A stretch of 64,000 bases of DNA, taken from assembly GCF_031582905.1 (NCBI RefSeq), contig NZ_CP133990.1, positions 2,418,001 to 2,482,000 of the forward strand, in the 5' to 3' direction. The notes below the pieces were generated by a model. That model saw only the letters and a program-made list of their open reading frames with translations. It was not told the DNA's origin and searched no databases. Made by a program: the position numbers and the translations under genes. Positions 44,680 to 53,121 of this stretch are shown one piece after another; within the stretch, counting starts at the first letter, position 1; each line of letters starts with the position of its first letter. The stretch is from Pengzhenrongella sp031582905 (GTDB lineage: Bacteria; Actinomycetota; Actinomycetes; Actinomycetales; Cellulomonadaceae).

Positions 44680-45158
44680 CCCGGCAGCGGGCCGCCGTCG
44701 CCGAGGCGCTCGACGGCTCCGACGACTTCCGCTCGGCGCAGCAGCTGCACGAGCAGCTGCGCGCCGCCGGGGACGGCGTCGGGCTGGCGACGGTCTACCG
44801 CACGCTGCAGCAGCTCGCGGAGGGCGGCGAGGTCGACGTCCTGCGCACCGCCGAGGGCGAGAGCGTGTACCGGCGCTGCATCCGGCGCGAGCACCACCAC
44901 CACCTCGTGTGCCGGCTGTGCGGCCGCACGGTGGAGATCGACGGCCCGACCGTCGAGGAGTGGGCCGCGCGGGTCGGCGCGGCGCAGGGCTACGCCGACA
45001 TCGAGCACACCGTCGAGCTGTTCGGCACGTGCGGGCCGTGCCAGCGCGGCGAGTCGCCGGACGTGCCGGCGAGCTCGGCCGCCGGCTCCTCCGCAGGCCC
45101 CGCGGACCGGGCGGTGCCGACGCCATCGTCCGGTGGCGGCACGACCGACGGCGGGTGA
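44667..45158 (+). CDS. zur: Fur-family zinc uptake regulator Zur
   Basis: A zinc-dependent repressor of 163 residues. The N-terminal winged helix has TRQRAAVAEALDGSDDFRSA and GLATVYRTLQQLAEGGEVD. The metal domain has HHHHLVCRLCGRTVE and FGTCGPC. A Pro/Ser/Gly tail of about 35 residues extends past the zinc cysteines. It presumably represses its own operon through the Zur box at 42007-42021. ATG 44667 follows GGGTGGG. Confidence 0.94.
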   Translation: MARMTRQRAAVAEALDGSDDFRSAQQLHEQLRAAGDGVGLATVYRTLQQLAEGGEVDVLRTAEGESVYRRCIRREHHHHLVCRLCGRTVEIDGPTVEEWAARVGAAQGYADIEHTVELFGTCGPCQRGESPDVPASSAAGSSAGPADRAVPTPSSGGGTTDGG

Positions 45159-45169
45159 CAGTAGGCGGC

Positions 45170-45261
45170 ATGGGCCGACTCCTGCGACTGCTCCCGCTGA
45201 TCCTCGCCGCCGTCCGGTGGTACCGCTCGCGCAAGCAGCGCCCGGGGGCACCGCCCGCTGA
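45170..45261 (+). CDS. Possible very small basic membrane peptide (about 30 residues, if a 1-base deletion is repaired)
   Basis: ATG 45170 opens MGRLLRLLPLILAAVRWYRS and continues RKQRPG. With one G restored to the G5 run at 45244-45248 it would end GTAR at TGA 45259-45261; otherwise the frame runs through uppS in antisense. The hydrophobic-then-basic form resembles many small actinobacterial membrane peptides. I offer this as a possibility only. Confidence 0.25.
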
Positions 45262-45280
45262 GGCACCGCCCGCCGGGCGG

Positions 45281-46120
45281 TCAGTCCGGCGCGTCCTGGG
45301 CCGCCGCCTCCGCGAGGGCGTCCACCGCCGCGCCGTAGCGCCGGTCCCGCCGCGCGTAGTCCTCCACCGCACGCCACAGGTGCCGGCGGTCGACGTCGGG
45401 CCACGGCTCGTCGAGGAACACGAGCTCGGCGTACGCCGCCTGCCAGATCATGAAGTTGGACGTCCGCTGCTCCCCGGACGACCGCAGGAACAGGTCGACG
45501 TCGGGCAGGTCGGGCTCGTCGAGGTACCGCGCGACGGTCTTCTCGGTCACCTTGGACGGGTCCAGGCGGCCGGCGGCGACCTCCAGGGCGATCGCCCGGG
45601 CGGCGTCGGCCACCTCGGCCCGACCGCCGTAGTTGACGCACATCGTCAGCGTGCACACGTCGTTGTCCCGGGTCAGCCGCTCGGCCTCCTCGAGCTCGGC
45701 GATCACCGAGCGCCACAGCCGCGGACGGCGGCCGGCCCAGCGCACGCGCACCCCCCAGTCGTTCATGGTGTCGCGGCGGCGGCGCAGCACGTCGCGGTTG
45801 AACCCCATGAGGAACCGGACCTCGTCCGGTGACCGCTTCCAGTTCTCGGTCGAGAAGGCGTACGCCGAGACGTGCGTGACGCCCACCTCGATCGCCCCGG
45901 CGACGACGTCGAGCAGCGACGCCTCCCCGGCCTGGTGACCGGCCGTGCGCGGCAGGCCGCGCGCGTTGGCCCACCGGCCGTTGCCGTCCATGACGATGGC
46001 GACGTGCCGGGGCACGAGCTCGGGCGGCAGCACGGGGGCCGTGGCACCGGACGGGTGCGGCGGCGGGGCGACGACGGAGCGGCCCGGCACGGGCTCCGAC
46101 CCGCGGCCCTGGCGCCTCAC
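45281..46120 (-). CDS. uppS: Isoprenyl (undecaprenyl-type) diphosphate synthase
   Basis: A cis-prenyltransferase of 279 residues making the lipid carrier for cell-wall synthesis. Conserved stretches are HVAIVMDGNGRWANARGLPR (catalytic Asp), SAYAFSTENWKRSPDEV and FLRSSGEQRTSNFMIWQAAY, then ELVFLDEPWPDVDRRHLW. GTG 46120 overlaps the recO stop (GTGA). The first 35 residues form a Pro-rich extension before the core. Confidence 0.95.
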   Translation of the reverse strand: MRRQGRGSEPVPGRSVVAPPPHPSGATAPVLPPELVPRHVAIVMDGNGRWANARGLPRTAGHQAGEASLLDVVAGAIEVGVTHVSAYAFSTENWKRSPDEVRFLMGFNRDVLRRRRDTMNDWGVRVRWAGRRPRLWRSVIAELEEAERLTRDNDVCTLTMCVNYGGRAEVADAARAIALEVAAGRLDPSKVTEKTVARYLDEPDLPDVDLFLRSSGEQRTSNFMIWQAAYAELVFLDEPWPDVDRRHLWRAVEDYARRDRRYGAAVDALAEAAAQDAPD

Positions 46121-46847
46121 ACCCGCTCCACGTGCGGCAGCGAGCGCAGGGACCGCTCGAGGTGGAACTGCAGGAACGCGGCGACGAGACCGTCCGCCTC
46201 GCGGCGGTGCCGCTCGTGGCTCGCCTCGGCCGCGGGCCACTCCCCGCGAGCAGGGCCGCGAGCAGCACGAACGTCTCGGGCGCCGGGGCCGTCGCACCCG
46301 GCGGACGGCAGACGCCGCACACGGCCCCGCCCTGCGCGACCGCGAACGACCGGTGCGGACCGGGCGCCCCGCACCGAGCGCAGTCGGTGAAGCTCGGCGC
46401 CCACCCGGCGACGGACAGCGCGCGCAGCAGGTACGAGCTCAGCACGAGCCCCGGGGCGTGCTCGCGAGTCGCGAGGGACCGCACCCCGCCGACCAGCAGC
46501 CGGTACTGCGGCAGCGCGGGCTCGCCCTCCGCCTCGACGAGGCGCTCCGCCGTCTCGAGCATCGCGGTGCCCGCGGTGTACAGCGTGTAGTCCTCGCACA
46601 CCGCGCGACCGTAGGCACCGACGGTCTCGACCTGGGTGACGATGTCGAGCGACCGGCCGCGGTGCAGCTGGGCGTCGACGACCATGAACGGCTCGAGCCG
46701 GGACCCGAAGCGGGACGACGTGCGCCGGACGCCCTTGGCGACCGCGCGCACCTTGCCGTGGCTGCGGGTCAGAAGGGTCACGATGCGGTCGGCCTCGCCC
46801 AGCTTGTGGGTGCGCAGCACGATCGCCTCGTCGCGGTAGAGGCTCAC
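46117..46847 (-). CDS. recO: DNA repair protein RecO (frame broken by a 1-base deletion)
   Basis: Helps RecA loading in recombination repair. The N-terminal OB fold reads SLYRDEAIVLRTHKLGEADR, then KGVRRTSSRFGSRLEPF. The helical part carries CARCG and CGVC, a zinc site. The break is near 46240, where ETFVLLAALLAG continues as EWPAAEASHERHRREADG if one G is added to a G4 run; the length is then 244 codons. It is coupled to uppS. Confidence 0.92.
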
Positions 46848-46960
46848 CGGACCATTGTCCCCCGCCTGCCCACACGCCGCGCACACCGCCGCGCACTCTC
46901 CCGAGCACCGCCGCGAAGACCGCGCCACCCCGCCGCCGCGCCCGCCCCGGGGGTGGCCGA

Positions 46961-48526
46961 TCAGCCGACGACGGCGCGGTCCCGACCGCCCGCCTTCGCC
47001 TGGTGCAGCGCCGCGGTGACCGCCGCGAGCATCGCCGTCGGGGACACCTGCGCGACCGCGCCGACGGAGACGGTCACGCGGAGCCCCGACGCCAGGCGCG
47101 ACCAGTCCTCGTCCCGGACGGCTGCGACCAGCCGGCGCGCGAGGCGCTCCGCCGCGCGCGCACCGTCGGGCGTCCCGCTCACCCGGGGATCGAGCACGAC
47201 GAGGAACTCGTCCCCGCCGAACCGCACCACGGTGTCGCCCGCCCGGACCTGCGCCCGCAGGATCCGTGCCAGCCGCACGAGGACGCGGTCGCCGACGACG
47301 TGCGACCAGCGGTCGTTGATCTCCTTGAAGTGGTCGACGTCGACGAACACCGACGCCGCCGTGGCGCCCTGGTCCGCGAGCGCCGCCTCGAGCGCACGCC
47401 GGTTGCCGACGCCGGTGAGGTCGTCCGTGCGGGTCAGCTCGGTGATCTCCTCGCCCTGCGCGACGAGCTCGTGGACCTGCACGCGGCTGCGCAGGACGTC
47501 GAACCGGGCGATCCGCTCGTGCCACAGGCTGACGGCGAGGCGCTGGTACAGCGCGGACGCGCGGCCGACCGCGGGGTGGTCGCCGTACTGCTGCACCGAC
47601 AGACGCATGAGGGCGGCGTCGGCGATGGCGAGCCAGATGGCGCGGTGCTCGGCGACCGCGAGCTCGCGCAGCGTCTCCAGGTCAGCCTGCGCCTCCGCGA
47701 AGCGGCCGTGCGCGGCCTGGGCGACGCTCAGCGCGTAGAGGGCGAGCAGTCGTTCGACCCGGGCGTGGGCGAGCGCGGGGTTGGCCAGCAGGACGGGCGC
47801 GGCGACCAGCGCGAGCTCCGTCTCGCCGAGCATCGTCCGGGCGAACATCTCCCCGGTCGCGGCGAACAGCCGGTAGGTATCGCGCCCGGTCTCGGTGACC
47901 AGGCGCGCGACCCATGCGGCACGGGACGCGCACAGCACGTACTTGGCGGACGCGCCGGCGTCGTCCCCGATCACCTGCAGCGCGAGGGCCCACTCCGCGA
48001 CCGTGTTCAGCGAGTCCGAGACGATCGTGATGCCGTCCCACGTCGTCAGGCGGGGCACCATCTGCAGGAGCTGCGCGTCGCTGGCCTCGAACAGCTCGAG
48101 ACGACGCAGCGCGATCGCGATGGCCCCGCTCGCGGACACCTGGTGGTAGTCCTGCCCGGCGAGCGGACCGAGCAGGACGGTGGCGCGCGCGAGGAGGTCG
48201 ACCGCGGTCGCGTTGTCGCCCAGGGCGGCCCGCGCGTTGGCCTCGAGCGCGAGCGCCTTCACGCGCCAGTACGAGCGCAGGTCCTCGTCCACCATCGCCA
48301 GGAGCCGGTGCGCGCACTCGACGGCCTCTGCCGCGCGCCCGAGCTCGATCGCCGACCGCCCGCGGATGTAGATCGCGAAGCGGAGCGTGCGCTGGTCGTC
48401 CGCGGCCTCGCACAGCGCCTCGATCGCGCGGCACCGCTCGATCGCCTCGGCGACGTCGCCGTCCTGGGACAGCGCGTGGGCGACGTCGGTCAGCGCGTCG
48501 AAGGGACCGAACTCGCCGAGGTGCAC
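46961..48526 (-). CDS. Diguanylate cyclase (GGDEF) with N-terminal TPR-like region
   Basis: A predicted c-di-GMP synthase of about 521 residues. The first 330 residues are helical and repeat-like (for example DGDVAEAIERCRAIEALCEA and AVECAHRLLAMVDEDL), resembling tetratricopeptide repeats. The GGDEF domain has DDLTGVGNRRAL, VFVDVDHFKEINDRWSH and VRFGGDEFLVVLDP with an intact active loop. No EAL follows. GTG 48526 is the best start I can find; a longer start upstream of 48550 in another frame with GGAGG would need a sequence correction. No membrane segment. Confidence 0.85.
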   Translation of the reverse strand: MHLGEFGPFDALTDVAHALSQDGDVAEAIERCRAIEALCEAADDQRTLRFAIYIRGRSAIELGRAAEAVECAHRLLAMVDEDLRSYWRVKALALEANARAALGDNATAVDLLARATVLLGPLAGQDYHQVSASGAIAIALRRLELFEASDAQLLQMVPRLTTWDGITIVSDSLNTVAEWALALQVIGDDAGASAKYVLCASRAAWVARLVTETGRDTYRLFAATGEMFARTMLGETELALVAAPVLLANPALAHARVERLLALYALSVAQAAHGRFAEAQADLETLRELAVAEHRAIWLAIADAALMRLSVQQYGDHPAVGRASALYQRLAVSLWHERIARFDVLRSRVQVHELVAQGEEITELTRTDDLTGVGNRRALEAALADQGATAASVFVDVDHFKEINDRWSHVVGDRVLVRLARILRAQVRAGDTVVRFGGDEFLVVLDPRVSGTPDGARAAERLARRLVAAVRDEDWSRLASGLRVTVSVGAVAQVSPTAMLAAVTAALHQAKAGGRDRAVVG

Positions 48527-48606
48527 GACGGCGCGCGGCGGCGCGGGTCGCAGCTCTCGGCCAGGGTCACCTCCACTGCATCGACACGGACGTCGTGCAC
48601 CCGCAG

Positions 48607-48640
48607 CCGGACCGGTGTGAGATGCCTCACACCGGTCCGG
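48607..48640 (-). terminator. leuA terminator hairpin
   Basis: Bases 48607-48621 pair perfectly with 48626-48640 around a 4-base loop (ATGC), some 54 bases beyond the leuA stop and before the GGDEF start region. No T-run follows. Confidence 0.75.
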
Positions 48641-48693
48641 TCGGGGCGTGCCGGCTCTGCTCCGCGAACGGGCGCGAGCCCGACCAGCGCGAG

Positions 48694-50451
48694 CTAACGG
48701 TGGGCCCGGTTGACCGCGGAGATGATGGCCTTGAGCGAGGCGGTCGTGATGGACGGGTCGATCCCCACGCCCCACAGCACCTGCTCACCGACCGAGCACT
48801 CGACGTACGCGGCCGCCGACGCGTCGCCGCCCTCGGACAGCGCGTGCTCGGCGTAGTCCAGGACGGCGACGTCCAGGCCGAGCCGGGACAGCACGTCGAC
48901 GAACGCCGCGATCGGACCGTTGCCGGCACCGTCGAGGGTGACCTCGCGGCCGTCGTCGGTCAGGTCGACGCTGAGCGTGTCGGGGCCGTCGGCGATGCTG
49001 TCGCTGCGGGCACCGCGCAGCGCGAACCGGCCCCACTGCGCGAGCGGCCCGCCCGGCTCGACGGGCAGGTACTCGTCCCGGAAGATCTCCCACAGGTCGT
49101 CGGCGCTGACCTCCCCGCCGCGGGTGTCGGTGAACGCCTGCACCACGCGGGAGAACTCGATCTGGAGCCGGCGCGGCAGGTCCAGGTGCCGCTCGTGCTT
49201 CATGAGGTAGGAGATGCCGCCCTTGCCGGACTGCGAGTTGACCCGGATGACCGCCTCGTAGCTGCGGCCGACGTCCTTGGGATCGATCGGCAGGTAGGGC
49301 AGCGCCCACACGAGCTCGTCGGTCCCGACGCCGGCCGCCGCGGCATCGCTCGCCCGCGCCTCGAACGCCTTCTTGATGGCGTCCTGGTGCGATCCGGAGA
49401 AGGACGTGTAGACGAGGTCGCCGCCGTACGGGTGGCGCGGGTGGACGTCCATCTGCGTGCAGTACTCGACGGTGCGCCGCACCTCGTCGATGTCCGAGAA
49501 GTCGATCTGCGGATCGATGCCCTGGCTGAAAAGGTTCAGCCCGAGGGTCACCAGGTCGACGTTCCCGGTCCGCTCGCCCTGGCCGAACAGGCAGCCCTCG
49601 ACGCGGTCCGCGCCGGCCATCATCGCGAGCTCGGCAGCCGCGACCGCGGTGCCGCGGTCGTTGTGCGGGTGCACCGACACCGCGACGTGCTCGCGCCGGG
49701 ACAGGTTGCGGCTCATCCACTCGATCATGTCCGCGTAGGTGTTCGGCGTCCCGCGCTCGACGGTCGCCGGGAGGTTCAGCACGATCTCGCGGTCGGCGCC
49801 GGGCTCGTAGACGTCCATCACCGCCTCGCACACCTCGAGCGCGAACTCCAGCTCGGTGTCGGTGAAGATCTCCGGGGAGTACTCGTACCCGAACACGGTG
49901 TCGTCGTCGAGGATCTTCTCGGCGAACGCCAGGACGTCGCGGGTGCCGGCCACGGCGAGCTCGCGGGTCGCGTCGCGGTCGTTGCGGAACACGATGTCCC
50001 GGAACACCGGCGCGGTGGCGTTGTACATGTGCACGGTCGCGCGCGGCGTGCCGACCAGCGCGGTCATCGTCCGCTCGATGAGGTCGGTGCGGGCCTGGGT
50101 CAGCACCGAGATCGTCACGTCGTCGGGCACGGCGCCGTCGTCGATGATCGACCGGACGAAGTCGAAGTCGGTCTGGCTGGCCGCCGGGAAGCCGACCTCG
50201 ATCTCCTTGAAGCCCATCCGGACGAGCAGGTCGAACATCCGGCGCTTGCGGCGGGGGTCCATCGGCTCGATGAGCGCCTGGTTGCCGTCCCGCAGGTCGG
50301 TCGACAGCCAGCGGGGCGCGGCGGTGATCGTCTGCGAGGGCCACCGGCGGTCGGACAGGTCGTAGCCGGCGAGCCCGCCGAACGGACGGTACTTGTCGAC
50401 CGGCATGGCCGTGGCGCGCTGGGCGGAGCGGGTGTGGGAGTCGTGTCGCAT
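48694..50451 (-). CDS. leuA: 2-isopropylmalate synthase
   Basis: First committed step of leucine synthesis (acetyl-CoA + 2-oxoisovalerate), 585 residues. The HMGL-like barrel has STDLRDGNQALIEPMD, SVHPHNDRGTAVAAAELAMM (metal HxH) and FGQGERTGNVDLVTL. The C-terminal LeuA allosteric dimer domain (SIADGPDTLSVDLTDDGREV) binds leucine. ATG 50451 is the longest start; MPVDKYRPFGG about 15 codons later may be the original N-terminus. A leucine-containing leader peptide precedes the gene. Confidence 0.96.
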   Translation of the reverse strand: MRHDSHTRSAQRATAMPVDKYRPFGGLAGYDLSDRRWPSQTITAAPRWLSTDLRDGNQALIEPMDPRRKRRMFDLLVRMGFKEIEVGFPAASQTDFDFVRSIIDDGAVPDDVTISVLTQARTDLIERTMTALVGTPRATVHMYNATAPVFRDIVFRNDRDATRELAVAGTRDVLAFAEKILDDDTVFGYEYSPEIFTDTELEFALEVCEAVMDVYEPGADREIVLNLPATVERGTPNTYADMIEWMSRNLSRREHVAVSVHPHNDRGTAVAAAELAMMAGADRVEGCLFGQGERTGNVDLVTLGLNLFSQGIDPQIDFSDIDEVRRTVEYCTQMDVHPRHPYGGDLVYTSFSGSHQDAIKKAFEARASDAAAAGVGTDELVWALPYLPIDPKDVGRSYEAVIRVNSQSGKGGISYLMKHERHLDLPRRLQIEFSRVVQAFTDTRGGEVSADDLWEIFRDEYLPVEPGGPLAQWGRFALRGARSDSIADGPDTLSVDLTDDGREVTLDGAGNGPIAAFVDVLSRLGLDVAVLDYAEHALSEGGDASAAAYVECSVGEQVLWGVGIDPSITTASLKAIISAVNRAHR

Positions 50452-50520
50452 CGTGGGTTCCTCAGTGTCTCGGGGTGGAGGGCCGGAGCACGACGACCAC
50501 CGCGACGAGGGACCGGCCGG

Positions 50521-50565
50521 TCAGACCCCGCCGCGGCGACGAAGGAGGAGTCCTTGCCACAGCAC
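50521..50565 (-). CDS. leuA leader peptide (14 residues, Leu-rich)
   Basis: A short open frame reads MLWQGLLLRRRGGV and ends at TGA 50523-50521, 69 bases before leuA. Four of its 14 residues are leucine, with CTC-CTC-CTT in a row. TAGGGT lies six bases before the GTG, so the message may be leaderless. G+C-rich inverted segments (ACCGGCCGGT) follow its stop. Position and codons fit ribosome-mediated attenuation of leuA. Inference only. Confidence 0.55.
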   Translation of the reverse strand: MLWQGLLLRRRGGV

Positions 50566-50644
50566 GCCGACACCCTACCCCCGACCCGGCGAGGGCGTGC
50601 GATGGCGTGTGCGAGGGCGTCGGAGGCGTCCGCCCGGTCCTGCG

Positions 50645-52159
50645 TCAGATCCCCAGCTGGTAGACGCCCCAGTACGCCAGCGTGATCAGCAGGATCACGG
50701 ACCCCGCGGCGAGCGCCCCGAGCCCGACCCCCGCGAACCCGCCCCGCACCACCCGCTCGTCCGGGTCGGCGCGCACGTCCCGGATCCGTTGGATGAGGAC
50801 GGCGCCCGCGACGACCGCGGCGAGACCCAGCACGCGCACGCCGAGCCACCCGCCCTGCACCACCCAGGTGTTGCGCTCGTAGTCGAGCGCGAGCCGGGCC
50901 ACCGCGACGAGGTAGCCGACGAGCGCGCCGACGGTCAGCACCGTGCCGACCGCCAGACCGGCCAGCGGCTCGGCCAGGCCGGCGGCGAGGCCGTGACCGC
51001 GCCACCGCAGCACCCGGCCGGTGAGCAGCGACAGCGTGCCGACCACGAGGGCGGCGGCCGCGACCACCACGGTCGCCAGCACGGCGTCGACGGTGCCGAA
51101 CCACCGCGGGCTCGGCAGCGGGTCGGCGCGGATCGCCTGCACGGGCTGCTCGCCGGCGATCCACGGCTCGGCCGTCCCGGTCGCCGGCAGTCCGTCGACC
51201 CACGCGGCGATGTCCCGGTGCAGCGCCGGCAGGACGTCGCCGTCCACCCGGATCCCGTGGTCGGCGCCCGCGTAGTACCGGACGGTCAACGCGTCGTTGC
51301 CCGTCGCCGCGAGGTCGGCGCGGACCTCCTGCACCCCCTGGACGAGCGGCATGGACGCGTCGCCGGTGCCGTAGGCCATGAGGACCGGCTGGGTGGTGCG
51401 CTGCTGGTAGGGCGACACGTCGAAGTCCGCGTAGGCGAACGCGTCCCCCGGGAAGCCGAGCCCGACCGCGCGCGGGATGGCACGGAACACCCCGCTCGGC
51501 ACGTCGGTGTTGCGCAGGTAGGACGCGGCCGCGAAGGCGGCCTGCTGCCGCGGCGGGACGACGGGGGCCGAGACGAGGACGGCGAAGTCGAGGGTGCGGT
51601 CCTCGGCGGTCATCACCGGGACGATCCAGCAGCCCTCGCTCTCGCCGTAGACGCCGACCCGCGTGCCGTCGACGCCCGGCCACCCGCGCAGGACGTCGAC
51701 GGACCGCGCATAGTCGGCCGCCATCGCCGGGTAGTCGCGGTGCACGGTGGTGTAGGTGTCGAGGCGCTTGTCGGGCACCATCGTGACGATCCCGGCGCTG
51801 GCCAGGTGCTGCGCCTGGGAGCGGAACGCCTGGGCGAACCGTCCCGTGCCGGCGCCGTGCACGAAGACGAGGCCGGGCAGGTCGTCGCCGGCTCCCACCG
51901 GCGCCGTGACCTGCGCCTCGACGACCGCGCCGTCGAGGTCGACCTCGACCACGGTGCGGGTGACGTCGTACGTGCCGACTGCCGCGACGCCGGGCGGCTC
52001 GTCGGCGAGAGCCGACCCGGGGGCGATCGTCGTGTCGGACGTCTCGACGACCGGGACGTCGAGGACCGGCTCGGGGTCCCACCCGGGGCCCATGACGGCC
52101 CCGAGCACGGCCAGCGCGACGGCCCCGGCGGCGGCGGTGGCAGCGGTCCGGAACGGCAC
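50645..52159 (-). CDS. Alpha/beta hydrolase with C-terminal membrane helices
   Basis: A 504-residue envelope protein. An N-terminal hydrophobic segment (AATAAAGAVALAVLGAVMGP) precedes a hydrolase domain with LVFVHGAGTG, the nucleophile elbow GVYGESEGCWIV, MAYGTGDASMPL and YAGADHGI (Ser, acid, His). About four membrane helices fill the last 150 residues. The start GTG 52159 follows GGATC. Domain order suggests a membrane-tethered esterase or peptidase facing outward; the substrate is unknown. Confidence 0.8.
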   Translation of the reverse strand: MPFRTAATAAAGAVALAVLGAVMGPGWDPEPVLDVPVVETSDTTIAPGSALADEPPGVAAVGTYDVTRTVVEVDLDGAVVEAQVTAPVGAGDDLPGLVFVHGAGTGRFAQAFRSQAQHLASAGIVTMVPDKRLDTYTTVHRDYPAMAADYARSVDVLRGWPGVDGTRVGVYGESEGCWIVPVMTAEDRTLDFAVLVSAPVVPPRQQAAFAAASYLRNTDVPSGVFRAIPRAVGLGFPGDAFAYADFDVSPYQQRTTQPVLMAYGTGDASMPLVQGVQEVRADLAATGNDALTVRYYAGADHGIRVDGDVLPALHRDIAAWVDGLPATGTAEPWIAGEQPVQAIRADPLPSPRWFGTVDAVLATVVVAAAALVVGTLSLLTGRVLRWRGHGLAAGLAEPLAGLAVGTVLTVGALVGYLVAVARLALDYERNTWVVQGGWLGVRVLGLAAVVAGAVLIQRIRDVRADPDERVVRGGFAGVGLGALAAGSVILLITLAYWGVYQLGI

Positions 52160-52215
52160 CCGGAGATCCTAGGCGCCGTCCCGGGCGGAGCCGGGCATGA
52201 CCCCGGCCCCGCGGG

Positions 52216-53121
52216 TCAGAACCCCATCCGCCCCAGCTGCTTGGGGTCGCGCTGCCAGTCCTTGGCGACCTTGACGTGCAGGTCGAGGAAGATCCGGCTG
52301 CCCAGGAGAGCCTCGATGCCCTGGCGGGCCTGGGTGCCGACGTCCCGCAGCCGCTCCCCGCCCTTGCCGATGATGATCGCCTTCTGGCTGTCCCGTTCGA
52401 CGAAGAGGTTGACCCGGACGTCCAGCATCGGCGGCCGGCCGTCGGTGCCCGAGCCCTCGCGCGGCAGGATCTCGTCCACCACGACGGCGAGCGAGTGCGG
52501 CAGCTCGTCGCGCACGCCCTCGAGGGCGGCCTCGCGCACGAGCTCGGCGACCATGACGACCTCGGGCTCGTCGGTGAGCTCGCCGTCCGGGTACAGCGCG
52601 GGTCCCGGCGGCAGGTGCCCGACGACGACGTCGACGAGCACGTCCACCTGGTAGCCCTCCACCGCGGACACGGGCACGATGTCGGCCCACTCCCCGAGCG
52701 CGTCCACCGCCAGGAGGTGCTCGGCGAGCCGTCCCTTGCCGACGACGTCGGCCTTCGTCACCACCGCGACCACCGGCACGGGCAGCTCCGCCAGCTCGGC
52801 GGCGATGAACCGGTCACCGGGACCGACCTTCTGGTCCGCCGGGAGGCAGAACAGCACGACGTCGACCTCGGTCAGGGTGTCGCGCACGAGGTCGTTGAGG
52901 CGCTGGCCGAGCAGGGTGCGCGGTCGGTGCAGCCCGGGGGTGTCGACCAGGACGAGCTGGGCGTCCTCGCGGTGCACGATCCCGCGGATGGTGTGCCGGG
53001 TGGTCTGCGGACGGCCCGAGGTGATGGCCACCTTCTGTCCCACGAGCGCGTTCGTGAGCGTGGACTTGCCGGCGTTGGGCCGGCCGACCACGCACGCGAA
53101 GCCGGATCGGAACTCGGTCAT
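52216..53121 (-). CDS. era: GTPase Era
   Basis: A 301-residue GTPase needed for 16S rRNA maturation and 30S assembly. G-motifs: GRPNAGKST, VDTPGLHRP and TKAD. The C-terminal KH domain has KAIIIGKGGERLRDVGTQAR. The ATG at 53121 overlaps the CorC stop (ATGA). It ends a phoH-ybeY-corC-era chain with overlaps throughout. Confidence 0.97.
   Translation of the reverse strand: MTEFRSGFACVVGRPNAGKSTLTNALVGQKVAITSGRPQTTRHTIRGIVHREDAQLVLVDTPGLHRPRTLLGQRLNDLVRDTLTEVDVVLFCLPADQKVGPGDRFIAAELAELPVPVVAVVTKADVVGKGRLAEHLLAVDALGEWADIVPVSAVEGYQVDVLVDVVVGHLPPGPALYPDGELTDEPEVVMVAELVREAALEGVRDELPHSLAVVVDEILPREGSGTDGRPPMLDVRVNLFVERDSQKAIIIGKGGERLRDVGTQARQGIEALLGSRIFLDLHVKVAKDWQRDPKQLGRMGF

Noticed and set aside
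44517..47525. A 1000-codon minus-strand open frame from zur to the GGDEF gene
   Set aside because: Only its middle part is real (RecO, 46245-46847). The rest is Arg/Ala-rich shadow of other genes.
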